A stretch of DNA of 33,385 nt from Deltaproteobacteria bacterium (GCA_021372415.1 JAJFUM010000198.1:1-33385); one strand, 5' to 3'. Counted from the stretch's first letter, positions 7,743-15,559 are shown. Notes: generated by a model from the letters alone, not told the origin. A program made the numbers and translations.

Positions 7743-7756
7743 TGATATTGATCCTT
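7734..7756. promoter_or_regulatory. perfect palindromic operator-like site upstream of pdxA2
   Basis: AAGGATCAAT (7734-7743) and ATTGATCCTT (7747-7756) are exact inverted repeats around a 3-nt spacer, GAT. The size and symmetry suit a dimeric repressor or activator of the GntR, LacI or FCD type. It covers the -35 hexamer of the candidate pdxA2 promoter, so binding would control that promoter. No regulator gene is nearby. The remainder of the 416-nt gap 7589-8004 holds an AT-richer stretch (about 7868-7912) that may carry the promoter of the next gene, but no clear -35/-10 pair. Confidence 0.6.
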
Positions 7757-8004
7757 GTCCCCCGTCGAGGGGCACCGGCGTCTTGACCGACAACCTGGCC
7801 GGTCCGGGTGCCAACAGAATGAACACCCCTTCCCATAAAATTGGCAGTTCCGGTCGTCCCCCGGGGCATGCGATTTTCTTAATGGTCGAAACAATTAAAT
7901 ATTTTACATGGAATGGGTTTTGCTGTAAAGGAGGGCAACGGTGCGGCTTCCGCAGTGGGCCGTAGGGAACCTGTCGACCCAAATCACAATAAGGAGGGAG
8001 TCCA

Positions 8005-8238
8005 ATGAAGAGGCATCTCCTGGTTGCAATCGTTGCAGTTCTTGCGGTCATCGCTTTCTCCATTGCCGAGGCCGGGCAGGTCAAGGTGAGAAACTCCTGC
8101 GGAAACGGCATCATCGTGGTCCTGAAAAGCGTTCGCAGCCAAGCTCAGGACATCGACACCACCCAGAACGTCAATGGGAATTCGGAGGCCGCGATCTCCC
8201 TGTCGGACGGGTACTCCCCGAAGCACGCGAATGTCTGA
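8005..8238 (+). CDS. small exported protein of unknown function, probably frameshifted
   Basis: This 77-residue frame begins with a Sec signal peptide (MKRHLLVAIVAVLAVIAFSI, cleavage near AEA-G) and continues as a short polar domain (GQVKVRNSCGNGIIVVLKSV). A strong AAGGAGGGAG precedes the ATG. I recognise no family. The frame closes after GYSPKHANV, but the next reading frame carries a protein-like, Cys-containing stretch up to 8360. Adding a single C in the C4 run at 8216-8219 would join them into a protein of about 118 residues. The product is probably exported to the periplasm. A second small exported protein follows at 8449, possibly a distant paralogue judging by size and layout only. 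Confidence 0.6.
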   Translation: MKRHLLVAIVAVLAVIAFSIAEAGQVKVRNSCGNGIIVVLKSVRSQAQDIDTTQNVNGNSEAAISLSDGYSPKHANV

Positions 8239-8360
8239 GCCGCTGGAGCCAGCTCAATTCCCTGGAGATGAGCGAGCAGAACAGCGGCATCTCCTGCCAG
8301 ATGAGCCCCCAGAATCCCTTTTTTCCTGCCCAGTGCGAGTGCAGCGTCTTTATGCCATAG
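8220..8360 (+). pseudogene. out-of-frame continuation of the small exported protein at 8005
   Basis: Read from the codon GAA at 8220, this segment encodes EARECLSRWSQLNSLEMSEQ and ends with SCQMSPQNPFFPAQCECS before VFMP and the stop at 8358-8360. It has regularly spaced cysteines, no start codon or ribosome binding site of its own, and it lies directly behind the premature stop of the upstream frame. A lost base in the homopolymer at 8216-8219 is the simplest explanation, either a real mutation or a sequencing error. The composition is less suggestive of chance noncoding DNA than of a displaced C-terminus. Confidence 0.45.
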
Positions 8361-8448
8361 GGTTTCGGAAGGGCCTGAACGGGACCCGGAGGCCGGGGCC
8401 ACCGGGAGCCGGGCCGCCGTGGACGGGATCCATGAGAAGGAGGAGGAG

Positions 8449-8745
8449 ATGGATTCATCATTGATGAGAAGAAGCGGGGCGTTCCTTTCTGGCCGCCCTG
8501 CGGCCGTGGCCCTCGTGGCGGCCGTGCTCGTCGCCGCCTGGGTCGTGGCGGCCGGGGCCGCATCGCTCGCCATCAACAACCAGACGAAACCCGTCACCGT
8601 CAAGGCCTTCAGCGGCAGCAACGGTTCCTGCACCCCGCAGGTCGCCGACAAAGTCTCCTCGTCGGCCACCCTGACGATGGCCTGCCCGATCCGGGAGGGG
8701 ATATCCCGATATCCGGACGCATCGATCCTGGGATGGCCCCTATGA
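8449..8745 (+). CDS. small exported protein of unknown function
   Basis: The 98-residue product starts at the ATG at 8449 behind a very strong AGGAGGAGG. An internal ATG at 8464 would give a more conventional signal peptide. After positively charged MRRSG there is a long hydrophobic core (AAVALVAAVLVAAWVVAAGA), so it is exported or membrane-anchored. The mature part, beginning ASLAINNQTKPVTVKAFSGS, has two cysteines (SCTP, MACP) and no recognised domain. The stop overlaps the start of the next gene (ATGA at 8742-8745), indicating coupled translation with the HATPase-like protein. The last 20 residues look less ordered, so truncation by frameshift is possible here too. Confidence 0.6.
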   Translation: MDSSLMRRSGAFLSGRPAAVALVAAVLVAAWVVAAGAASLAINNQTKPVTVKAFSGSNGSCTPQVADKVSSSATLTMACPIREGISRYPDASILGWPL

Positions 8746-9188
8746 ACCGCAACGCTGAAGAGATCATCACCCTGTCCGTGGCCGCCGACATCGGACGGCT
8801 TTTCCTCATCCAGAAGATCACCTGGGAGGTGGCCCGGCAGTGCGGCTTCGGAGAAGAGAAGGCCTCCAGAATCTCGCTCGCCCTGGAGGAGATCTTCCAC
8901 TACTGCGTCCGGCTGATCAGGACGGGGACCGAGCCGTCGCGGATCAGCCTGGCCTATCTGCAGGGGCCCCGGGCCCTGGACATCCAGGTCGAATACCGGG
9001 GGCCGCGCGGCGCCCTGGAGAAGCACTTCATGCCCGGCCGCGAGCGGTCCTTCAAGCTCACCTCCTTCGAGGCGATCGGCCTGCGCCTGGCCGATAGATC
9101 GATCGACGATCTGACGTACACCCCCTTCCACGACGGGGCCAACCGCTTCACCATGACGATCCACACTCCGCTCGGAGACTCCCCGTAG
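8742..9188 (+). CDS. divergent HATPase_c_2 (anti-sigma/RsbW-like) ATP-binding protein
   Basis: The 148-residue protein has the size and opening of single-domain GHKL ATPases related to anti-sigma factors SpoIIAB/RsbW. LSVAADIGRLFLIQKITWEV corresponds to the first helix-strand unit, and ASRISLALEEIFHYCVRLI sits where the N-box (A-x-x-E-x-x-x-N) belongs. The canonical Asn there is replaced (EEIFHYC), so ATP/Mg binding may be altered or lost. The G1 and G2 boxes are hard to place. The ATG at 8742 gives a 4-nt overlap with the preceding exported-protein gene; an ATG at 8733 is an alternative. A regulatory role by protein-protein interaction is inferred. No sigma factor or anti-anti-sigma (STAS) gene lies nearby. 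Confidence 0.55.
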   Translation: MNRNAEEIITLSVAADIGRLFLIQKITWEVARQCGFGEEKASRISLALEEIFHYCVRLIRTGTEPSRISLAYLQGPRALDIQVEYRGPRGALEKHFMPGRERSFKLTSFEAIGLRLADRSIDDLTYTPFHDGANRFTMTIHTPLGDSP

Positions 9189-9217
9189 GCCAACGCCCCT
9201 TGTCCCCGGACGGCCCC

Positions 9218-9260
9218 CTGCCCCCTATCCGCCCATCCATGGGGGCAGCGGGCATCCCGC
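9218..9260 (+). terminator. tandem hairpins after the HATPase-like gene
   Basis: CTGCCCCC (9218-9225) pairs with GGGGGCAG (9241-9248), and immediately after it GCGGG (9248-9252) pairs with CCCGC (9256-9260) around CAT. No T tract follows, so this is a possible non-canonical terminator. The rest of the 278-nt gap up to 9466 includes an AT-rich patch near 9295-9318 but no clear promoter. Confidence 0.3.
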
Positions 9261-9466
9261 AACAGGCAACCCTTGAATGGCCTTGTCATCTGTGCTAATT
9301 ATATAAAATCTATACAACCGGTTGCCGGCTGCCCACGCTGCCGGCGCCATCGCCCTCACCATGGAAAGACGGACCGGGTAGCCACCCCGGGTCCGAAGAG
9401 ATATCGTGGGGCCGTCGCAGGGGAAAGGCGGCCAAACGCTGGTCCTTTGACGAAAGGGGATGAATC

Positions 9467-9739
9467 ATGCTCAAGGCCATGACGATGACGTTGGTGGGAG
9501 GCATCTTCCTTATCACCGCGGTCTGCTCCCTGGCTGCCGACAAGGGGGGGCCCAATGGGAAGACGCTCTTTGAAAACAACTGCGGCAAGTGTCACAACCT
9601 GGACCGGGCAACCTCGAAGAAGAAGACCAAGGACGAGTGGCAGGCGACCGTGCTCCGGATGAAGCAGAAGGGGGCCGCGATCAACGACGACGACGCGAAG
9701 CTGATTGCCGACTATCTCTCCGAGACTTATAAAAAATAG
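9467..9739 (+). CDS. small monoheme c-type cytochrome
   Basis: This 90-residue exported electron carrier has a signal peptide (residues 1-24, cleavage near SLA-AD) and one heme-attachment motif, CGKCH, with C39, C42 and H43. M65 (VLRMKQKGA) is a plausible sixth heme ligand, and the C-terminal helix DDDAKLIADYLSETYKK is typical of class I cytochromes. AAAGGGG precedes the ATG. It stands alone, with the DMT permease 42 nt downstream on the same strand. The redox partner is not evident; periplasmic electron transfer is inferred from export and the heme motif. Confidence 0.92.
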   Translation: MLKAMTMTLVGGIFLITAVCSLAADKGGPNGKTLFENNCGKCHNLDRATSKKKTKDEWQATVLRMKQKGAAINDDDAKLIADYLSETYKK

Positions 9740-9781
9740 GGACCCCTTCTATCGGGGGCAAAAGAGGGACTGCGGCTCATC

Positions 9782-10639
9782 GTGCTAAAAAAACTCTACG
9801 GCATCATCCTCCTGTTGATCGCGACCTTCCTGTTTGCCGTCCTCGACACGTCCTCGAAGTATCTGACCGCTTCCTTCGCTGTTCCGCTGGTGGTCTGGGC
9901 GCGCTATGCGGGCCACCTCGTCTTGATGCTGGTGGGTGTCGCGCCCGGCATGGGCCGCGAGATCGTCGTGACGGAGCGTCCGGGGTTGATGATCTTCCGC
10001 GGGTTCCTGCTGATCTGCAGCTCCCTGCTGGTCGTCCTGGCCTTCAGCACCCTGCCCATTGCGGAGACCACGGCGCTGGTCTTCGTCAACCCCTTGTTCG
10101 TCGCGCTGCTCGCCGGCCCCCTCCTCGGAGAGAAGGTCCCGCTCAGAACCTGGATGGCGACCCTTTCGGGATTCTGCGGCGTCCTGCTCATCGCCCGGCC
10201 GGGCGGCTCGATGTTCGGCATCGGCATCGTCTATGCGCTCGGTTGCGCACTCTGCTATGCCGGCTACCAGATCCTCACCCGCAAGCTCTCGGCCACGGAA
10301 CCGGCCATGCGCCAGCTCTTCTACACGGCCCTGATCGGCGCCCTTGCCATGTCCTTCGTCGTTCCGGCCTACTGGACCTGGGAGATCCCCACGCTCAAGC
10401 AGGCCCTGATCATCTCTTCGCTGGGCCTGTTCGGGGGAATCGGCCACTTCCTGCTCATCCGCGCCTTCCGCGTCACGATGGCCTCCACGCTCTCGCCCCT
10501 GCTTTACGTCCAGTTGGTCTGGGTCACGCTGCTCGGCTGGATTGTCTTCGACCACCTGCCGGACCTGCTCACAACCATCGGCATGCTGATCATCGGAGCA
10601 TCGAGCCTGAGCATCGCCCTGCGCTGGCCCCGAGGCTGA
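9782..10639 (+). CDS. DMT/EamA-family membrane transporter
   Basis: The 285-residue protein is composed of about ten hydrophobic segments in two EamA repeats. The first begins IILLLIATFLFAVLDTSSKY and the second near residue 150 with GIGIVYALGCALCYAGYQIL. Motifs typical of the family are AETTALVFVNPLFVALLAGPLLGEK in the first repeat and SPLLYVQLVWVTLLGWIVF in the second. Members export amino acids, metabolites or drugs; the substrate cannot be told. Translation starts at a GTG. Together with AzlCD downstream it may form an amino acid efflux neighbourhood, although hairpins at 10640-10677 separate them. Confidence 0.88.
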   Translation: MLKKLYGIILLLIATFLFAVLDTSSKYLTASFAVPLVVWARYAGHLVLMLVGVAPGMGREIVVTERPGLMIFRGFLLICSSLLVVLAFSTLPIAETTALVFVNPLFVALLAGPLLGEKVPLRTWMATLSGFCGVLLIARPGGSMFGIGIVYALGCALCYAGYQILTRKLSATEPAMRQLFYTALIGALAMSFVVPAYWTWEIPTLKQALIISSLGLFGGIGHFLLIRAFRVTMASTLSPLLYVQLVWVTLLGWIVFDHLPDLLTTIGMLIIGASSLSIALRWPRG

Positions 10640-10677
10640 CCTTTCCGCGGGGAAAGGGCGCTGCCCTCGTGCAGCGC
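10640..10677 (+). terminator. two perfect hairpins directly after the DMT transporter
   Basis: CCTTTCC (10640-10646) pairs with GGAAAGG (10651-10657) around GCGG, starting at the base after the stop codon. GCGCTGC (10658-10664) then pairs with GCAGCGC (10671-10677). Both stems are perfect 7-mers. There is no T run, so termination may be rho-dependent or the stems may stabilise the 3' end. Confidence 0.45.
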
Positions 10678-10748
10678 TCCACCCCGTCATCCTTGATTTC
10701 ATCTTCCCCGAAAATGTGATACCTATAACCGACTCTGAGAGGTGCAGC

Positions 10749-11465
10749 ATGCGGCGTCCCCCCTATCCTTCATCTCTAAAGGACGGCATGGCAGCGGCTT
10801 GGCCCATCTGCCTGGGGTACGTCCCCATTGGACTGGCCTTCGGCGTCCTGGCCCATAATGCCGGTCTTGCGCCATGGGAGATCGGCCTGATGTCGCTTAT
10901 CGTCTATGCCGGAAGCGCCCAGTTCATCGCGATATCCATGCTCGGCGGCGGCGCTGCCGTCATGCCCATCATCCTGACAACCTTTGTCGTCAATCTCCGC
11001 CATCTGCTGATGAGCTCGTCCCTGGCGGTCTATCTCCAACGCCTGGGCGTCGGCCGGCTTTCCCTGTACGCCTATGGGGTGACCGATGAGAGTTTCGCCC
11101 TCAACATGACGCGCTTCCGTGACGGGGCCTGGGATTGGCGGAGGGCCCTGGCGCTGAATCAGACCGCCAACCTGTCCTGGATCGTCAGCACGATCCTGGG
11201 AGGCTATGGCGGACAGTTCATTCCGGCGGGGGCCTTCGGGATCGATTACGCACTGCCCGCCATGTTCATCTGCCTGCTGGTCTTTCAGATCCGGGACCGT
11301 CTTCATGTCCTGGTTGCGGTCCTCTCGGGACTCCTGGCCGTCGCCTTCTCGCTGCTCTTTCCCGGCAACGCCTATATCGTGATGGCGTCGGTGGTTGCCG
11401 CGACATTCGGCCTGTTCCTCTGCCGATGGCGCGGCCGGGGAAGAGACCTCCAGGGGGGAGCATGA
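10749..11465 (+). CDS. azlC: AzlC family branched-chain amino acid exporter, large subunit
   Basis: The 238-residue inner-membrane protein carries the AzlC signature GYVPIGLAFGVLAHNAGL near residues 22-39, followed by SLIVYAGSAQFIAISML. It also has the conserved NLRHLLMSSSLAVYL segment and YGVTDESFAL. About six to seven membrane segments are present. AzlC with its small partner AzlD exports branched-chain amino acids or analogues. The ATG at 10749 is preceded by GAGAGG; an upstream in-frame ATG at 10716 has no ribosome binding site. A TATAAC hexamer at 10724-10729 might be a -10 box, but no matching -35 is seen. Confidence 0.93.
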   Translation: MRRPPYPSSLKDGMAAAWPICLGYVPIGLAFGVLAHNAGLAPWEIGLMSLIVYAGSAQFIAISMLGGGAAVMPIILTTFVVNLRHLLMSSSLAVYLQRLGVGRLSLYAYGVTDESFALNMTRFRDGAWDWRRALALNQTANLSWIVSTILGGYGGQFIPAGAFGIDYALPAMFICLLVFQIRDRLHVLVAVLSGLLAVAFSLLFPGNAYIVMASVVAATFGLFLCRWRGRGRDLQGGA

Positions 11466-11785
11466 ACACGGACTATCTGCTGCTGGTGATGGGAATGGGG
11501 GCCGTGACCTATCTGCCGCGCTGGGTTCCCCTGATCTTTCTATCCCGCCGCCGCCTGCCGGAGTGGCTGCGGCAATGGCTGGACTTCATCCCCGCGGCGG
11601 TGCTGAGCGCCCTGATCCTGCCCGCCCTGGTGACGACCGGAGAGCCCCGGCATCTGACCTTCCTTCAGCCGGCCCTCCTGGTTTCCATCCCCACGCTGAT
11701 CTTTGCCTGGAAGACCCGTTCGCTGGCAGGAACGGTGATCCTGGGGATGGCCCTCTTCTGGATCGCCGGGAAATTCCTCTCTTGA
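11462..11785 (+). CDS. azlD: AzlD family branched-chain amino acid exporter, small subunit
   Basis: This 107-residue membrane protein has three to four hydrophobic segments and the AzlD pattern VTYLPRWVPLIFLSRRRLPE, then LDFIPAAVLSALILPALV and the C-terminal GTVILGMALFWIAGKFL. Its ATG overlaps the azlC stop codon (ATGA at 11462-11465), so the two exporter subunits are translationally coupled. Length is normal. The 141-nt gap to the converging alkyl sulfatase gene contains no evident gene or strong terminator. Confidence 0.93.
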   Translation: MNTDYLLLVMGMGAVTYLPRWVPLIFLSRRRLPEWLRQWLDFIPAAVLSALILPALVTTGEPRHLTFLQPALLVSIPTLIFAWKTRSLAGTVILGMALFWIAGKFLS

Positions 11786-11926
11786 GCCTGCAGCGATTCC
11801 CCCGGGCCGTCCGCGGTATCGAAGGTTTTACGATGATACCCCCGCCTGCAGTCGTCTATGGCGATGATTCCGACGACCCGTGGGCGAAAGTCCGCATGAA
11901 CCGGTTGCGCCAAGGGCTTTTCACCC

Positions 11927-13900
11927 TCACGGGGTAATGATGTTGAACCACGGATCCAGTTCGTCCAGGCAGGACATCATCTCGACAAACTTCAGCGTCC
12001 GCCCCTCGACCCGGATATCCCCGGCCAGGATCCGGCCGAGGAAGGTGGCCTGCTTGGCCGCGATGGCGTTGAAGACCTCGCGGCTCAGGTAGACCGTCGC
12101 GTCTGGGTCGGGGTGGAGCCTGTCCCGCTTGTGGTTCAGGACCCCGTTTTCGAGGGTGACGGCGTATCGCTCCTCGGGATTGCTGAAGATCCAGTTAACG
12201 GCGATCCTTTTGCCTTCCGCCTTCGGCCCGTTGAGGCGGACGGCGAGCAGATCGAAAAAGGTCCCGAGGGGCACCGTCCGGATGACATCGCCCCCTGCCT
12301 GCTGCAGGGGGGCGTCCCTGCGGACCCCGCTGCGGAGCTCCATAGCCCCGGAGAGATAGAAGTTCCGCCAGACGGCCGATTCTGACTGGTAGCCGAGCTG
12401 TTCCAGGGCGTCGGCCTGGAGTTCCCGGGCATCCTGGTTATCCGGCTCGGCAAAGATGACGTGGTTGAGGGCCTGGACCACCCAGCGGTACTCGCCCCTG
12501 CGGAGATCCTCCCGGGCCCGGGCCAGGACAGATGCCGATCCTCCCATGTACTGCAGGTATTTCCTCGCCGCATCCTCGGGCGGAAGAGGCTGGAGGTTGG
12601 CGGGATTGCCGTCGAACCAGCCGAGGTAGCGCTGGTAAACGGCTTTCACGTTGAAATGGACGGTCCCGTAGAAATCGCGGGTGTACCACTCCGCCGCAAG
12701 GCTCGCGGGAAGAACGATCATTTCCGCACATTCTGCAGGCGTATATCCCCGGTTCATGAGGCGGACCGTCTGGTCGTGGATGTACCGGTAGAGATCCCGC
12801 TGCTTCTTCAGATAATCGGTGATCACCTCCCGGCCCCAACGCGGCCAGTGGTGGGTGGTGAAGAGGACCTCTGTCCCGCCGGCGAACAGGTCGATCGCCT
12901 CGTCGATGAAACGGGACCAGGCCCTGGCGTCGCGCACCTGGGCGCCGCGGGGGGTGAGCAGGTTGTGCAGGCTTGCCGAGACATTCTCGGCCATGCACAG
13001 GGCCTTGAGTTCGGGGAGGTGGAAATTCATCTCCACAGGGGCCTCTGTCCCGGGCGTCTGCTGGAAGACGAATCGGACGCCGTCGATCGTCATCTCCTGA
13101 AGGGGGCTTGCGATCTCCTCGGTGGGGGGGATGAAGCTGACTGTCCCGCCGGAGGCGGCCTTGCCGATTCCTGCATCGACCTGCCCCTTGGGTCCTTTCG
13201 GCAGGAGACCGCCGAACATGTACGCGGAGCGGCGCGCCATGGCGTTTCCCGCCAGCAGGTTTTCGCTGACCGCCTCCCGGGCCAGCCCTGCGGGGGCGAT
13301 GATCCGGACCTTCCCGGCCGCGACGTCCGCGGCGTCGACGATGCCTTGCACCCCTCCCCAGTGGTCGACATGGCTGTGGGTATAGATCACCGCCACCACA
13401 GGCTTAACGGGGAGATGCCTGCGCAGGAGCTCCAGCGCCGCCCGCGCCGTTTCCACCGACATCAGCGGGTCGACGGCGATGTAGCCGGTCTTCCCCTCGA
13501 TGAAGGTGAGGTTGGTGATGTCGTATCCCCGCACCTGGTAGATGCCGTCGGTGACCTTGAAGAGGCCCTGCACCGCATTGCGGCGGGCATGCCGCCAGAG
13601 CGCCGGGGGAACCGTATCCGGGTTCGACGAATCCGCCGCCAGGAAACCGTACGGCCGGGTATCGAAGACCGGTTTTCCATCCTTGCTGCGGATATCGACG
13701 GCAGGATCGGCGGCAATGAGGCCGCGGAGGGAGAATTCGGACTCCTGCCGGTCATCGGCCAGGAGGGTCGAGGGGAGCCGGCTGTTCATCTCCCGTGTCC
13801 TGGAGTCGGCTTCCTTTGGGCCGGAGGCTGCCATCGCCGCCGGGGCGGCACCGCAGAGAAGCGCGACGGCCAGAAGGATGCGTGCGCCTGTCTTTTTCAT
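11927..13900 (-). CDS. periplasmic alkyl sulfatase-like metallo-beta-lactamase hydrolase (SdsA1/YjcS family)
   Basis: The 657-residue precursor matches the three-domain SdsA1 class. A signal peptide covers residues 1-24 (cleavage near AMA-AS). The metallo-beta-lactamase domain has the dinuclear zinc motif THSHVDHWGG (H175, H177, D179, H180), AENVSASLHN and TTHHWPRWG. These are followed by the alkyl-sulfatase dimerisation region (around 400-530) and an SCP2-like C-terminal domain that may bind the alkyl chain. Family members hydrolyse primary or secondary alkyl sulfates such as SDS, releasing sulfate and an alcohol. The usual THxLHN near the second metal site reads SASLHN, so specificity could differ. 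The start at 13900 is chosen for the signal peptide and GGGAG. It is monocistronic and converges with azlD. Confidence 0.9.
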   Translation of the reverse strand: MKKTGARILLAVALLCGAAPAAMAASGPKEADSRTREMNSRLPSTLLADDRQESEFSLRGLIAADPAVDIRSKDGKPVFDTRPYGFLAADSSNPDTVPPALWRHARRNAVQGLFKVTDGIYQVRGYDITNLTFIEGKTGYIAVDPLMSVETARAALELLRRHLPVKPVVAVIYTHSHVDHWGGVQGIVDAADVAAGKVRIIAPAGLAREAVSENLLAGNAMARRSAYMFGGLLPKGPKGQVDAGIGKAASGGTVSFIPPTEEIASPLQEMTIDGVRFVFQQTPGTEAPVEMNFHLPELKALCMAENVSASLHNLLTPRGAQVRDARAWSRFIDEAIDLFAGGTEVLFTTHHWPRWGREVITDYLKKQRDLYRYIHDQTVRLMNRGYTPAECAEMIVLPASLAAEWYTRDFYGTVHFNVKAVYQRYLGWFDGNPANLQPLPPEDAARKYLQYMGGSASVLARAREDLRRGEYRWVVQALNHVIFAEPDNQDARELQADALEQLGYQSESAVWRNFYLSGAMELRSGVRRDAPLQQAGGDVIRTVPLGTFFDLLAVRLNGPKAEGKRIAVNWIFSNPEERYAVTLENGVLNHKRDRLHPDPDATVYLSREVFNAIAAKQATFLGRILAGDIRVEGRTLKFVEMMSCLDELDPWFNIITP

Positions 13901-14592
13901 GATTGACTCCCTGATTGAAGAAATGACCGAAATTGGACTCACGGCATACGGATCAGCCGAAACCGGGAACCCTCCGGTTTCTCACACCCCCTGACGATTA
14001 TGGGGATCTATTGGCGCTATGGCCCGATCACCTGAAACGATAACTGCCGTCCGTATCTTTCTTTGTATATTGTAAAAGCAGAAGATTGGCAATTCAGTTC
14101 CTAACAGGCTGTATCTTCCTTGCCTGATTTATACATCAAGAATGGATTCCTGTATGCCTCCCGCAACGATCTACAGCATAACAATGCGGATTTATTTGTA
14201 TTTCACGAAAAGATCTGGTCTATCAAGGGGCAAGGGATATGCCCTTATATGACCGGCGCAACAGGGTTGACCTGTCCGGACCTGTTAAAACAAGCGTTTT
14301 GTTACGATCGTGAATGATGATATATGTCTAACAGCATGGATTCGGTCCCGGCGCGGGCGGGGCCGGCCGCGCCGAATCCGCCCTGCTGGCTCCGGGCCCA
14401 GGCCGTGACCTGAGCAGGACCTGTTCCGACAGCGGGGGTCTGACGAACGCCCGTCGCGTCGGTGCAGGCCTCTCATGCGCCAACCTTGCAGAAGGCATGA
14501 CCGCCACGACGATTGAACGGGAGCACAAGAAGGATATAAGGAACATCACCGGCCAGACGGATCGCCGATTCAGAGGAGGGACTCGTAAGACC
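13901..14592. other. long AT-richer intergenic region without a recognised gene
   Basis: This 692-nt gap separates two divergent genes and must hold both promoters. From about 14000 to 14340 it is visibly richer in A+T than its surroundings. A 65-codon plus-strand frame at 14120-14317 lacks a ribosome binding site and family features. Small stems occur: AAAAC/GTTTT at 14285-14298 and an imperfect AAGGGGCA/TGCCCTT at about 14226-14247. From about 14340 the sequence returns to high GC. No tRNA, riboswitch or mobile element is recognisable. Confidence 0.5.
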
Positions 14593-15528
14593 ATGCCCAT
14601 CGAAACGGATTGCAATAAAAGGTTGAATCCCTGTATCGGCATCGCGGTTCACTCCCCTGCCTTTTCTGTGAGGGCCCTCGCGGTTCTCTTCGCGGCCCTG
14701 TTCCTGGCAGGCTGTGCCGCCTCAAGCGCTGGCCGGCTGGCCGAAGACCGGCCGATCGACGTCATCGATGCCCATACCCACTGCGTATTCAACAACACAC
14801 CCGAAAAGACGAGCGGGATCATCCAGTCCAAGGAGGAGTATCTCAGGGAGATGGCGGAAAACCACGTGGTCGGCGCCATCGCCCATACCGGATACCTCGG
14901 GGATTTTCACGAAGACCTCCGGGACCGGAACGTCGTTTTCTGTTACGGCGTCGGCGACGATATCGACGAGGCCCAGATCGAGGCCTCCCTGAAATCGGGA
15001 AAGTACGGCTGCATCAAGATCTATCTCGGCTACATCCATCGCTACGCCTATGACGATGCCTATCGAAGGCTATACAAGCTGGCGGAGACCTATGACGTCC
15101 CCGTCGTCTTTCATACAGGCGACACGTACAGCGCCAAGGCCAAGTTGAAGTATGCCGACCCCCTGACCATCGACGAGGTGGCCGTCGATCACCCGAAGGT
15201 CCGATTCGTGATCGCCCACTGCGGCAATCCCTGGATCAAGACCGCCGCCGAGGTCGCCTATAAGAACGCCAATGTCTATCTGGACCTGTCAGGCATCATG
15301 GTGGGGGATCTGAATCAATACCCGAAGGAACTGGTCGAGGAATACCTGGTCAGGCCGATCGGCTGGATCTTCAACTACGTGGGGGATCCGTCAAAGATCC
15401 TGTACGGGACCGACTGGCCGCTGGTTGATATGGGCCAGTACCTCAGGGCCATCAAAAGGGCGATTCCGGAGGAGCACTGGAAAGCCGTCTTTCACGACAA
15501 CGCCGTCAAGGTCTTCAAGCTGAAGTAA
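14593..15528 (+). CDS. lipoprotein amidohydrolase (PF04909-type metal-dependent hydrolase)
   Basis: The 311-residue protein is a TIM-barrel amidohydrolase with the metal ligands visible in order: DAHTHC (H61, H63), VVFHTGD, RFVIAHCG and GTDWPLVD. It is unusual in carrying an N-terminal lipoprotein signal, with the lipobox LAGC at residues 38-41, so the mature enzyme should be lipid-anchored in the cell envelope. Family members act as decarboxylases or hydrolases. The substrate is unknown. The start at 14593 is supported by AGGAGG at about 14574-14579; the frame extends upstream to 14497 without support. It stands alone and converges with the VWA gene. Confidence 0.85.
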   Translation: MPIETDCNKRLNPCIGIAVHSPAFSVRALAVLFAALFLAGCAASSAGRLAEDRPIDVIDAHTHCVFNNTPEKTSGIIQSKEEYLREMAENHVVGAIAHTGYLGDFHEDLRDRNVVFCYGVGDDIDEAQIEASLKSGKYGCIKIYLGYIHRYAYDDAYRRLYKLAETYDVPVVFHTGDTYSAKAKLKYADPLTIDEVAVDHPKVRFVIAHCGNPWIKTAAEVAYKNANVYLDLSGIMVGDLNQYPKELVEEYLVRPIGWIFNYVGDPSKILYGTDWPLVDMGQYLRAIKRAIPEEHWKAVFHDNAVKVFKLK

Positions 15529-15543
15529 CGGCCGCCTTCGCCA

Positions 15544-15559
15544 GGGCGCCGAAGCGCCC
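15544..15559 (-). terminator. UUCG-capped hairpin after the VWA gene
   Basis: On the minus strand GGGCGC, TTCG, GCGCCC forms a 6-bp GC stem with the extra-stable UUCG tetraloop, starting at the base after the VWA stop codon and ending 16 nt before the convergent amidohydrolase stop. No T run follows on the minus strand. It probably ends or protects both convergent transcripts. Confidence 0.45.

Noticed and set aside
12461-13906. Long plus-strand open frame opposite the alkyl sulfatase gene
   Set aside because: Antisense shadow caused by high GC. The minus-strand frame has signal peptide, metal motifs and ribosome binding site.
14120-14317. 65-codon plus-strand frame in the AT-rich gap
   Set aside because: No ribosome binding site, no recognisable motif, and it sits where promoters of two divergent genes are expected.
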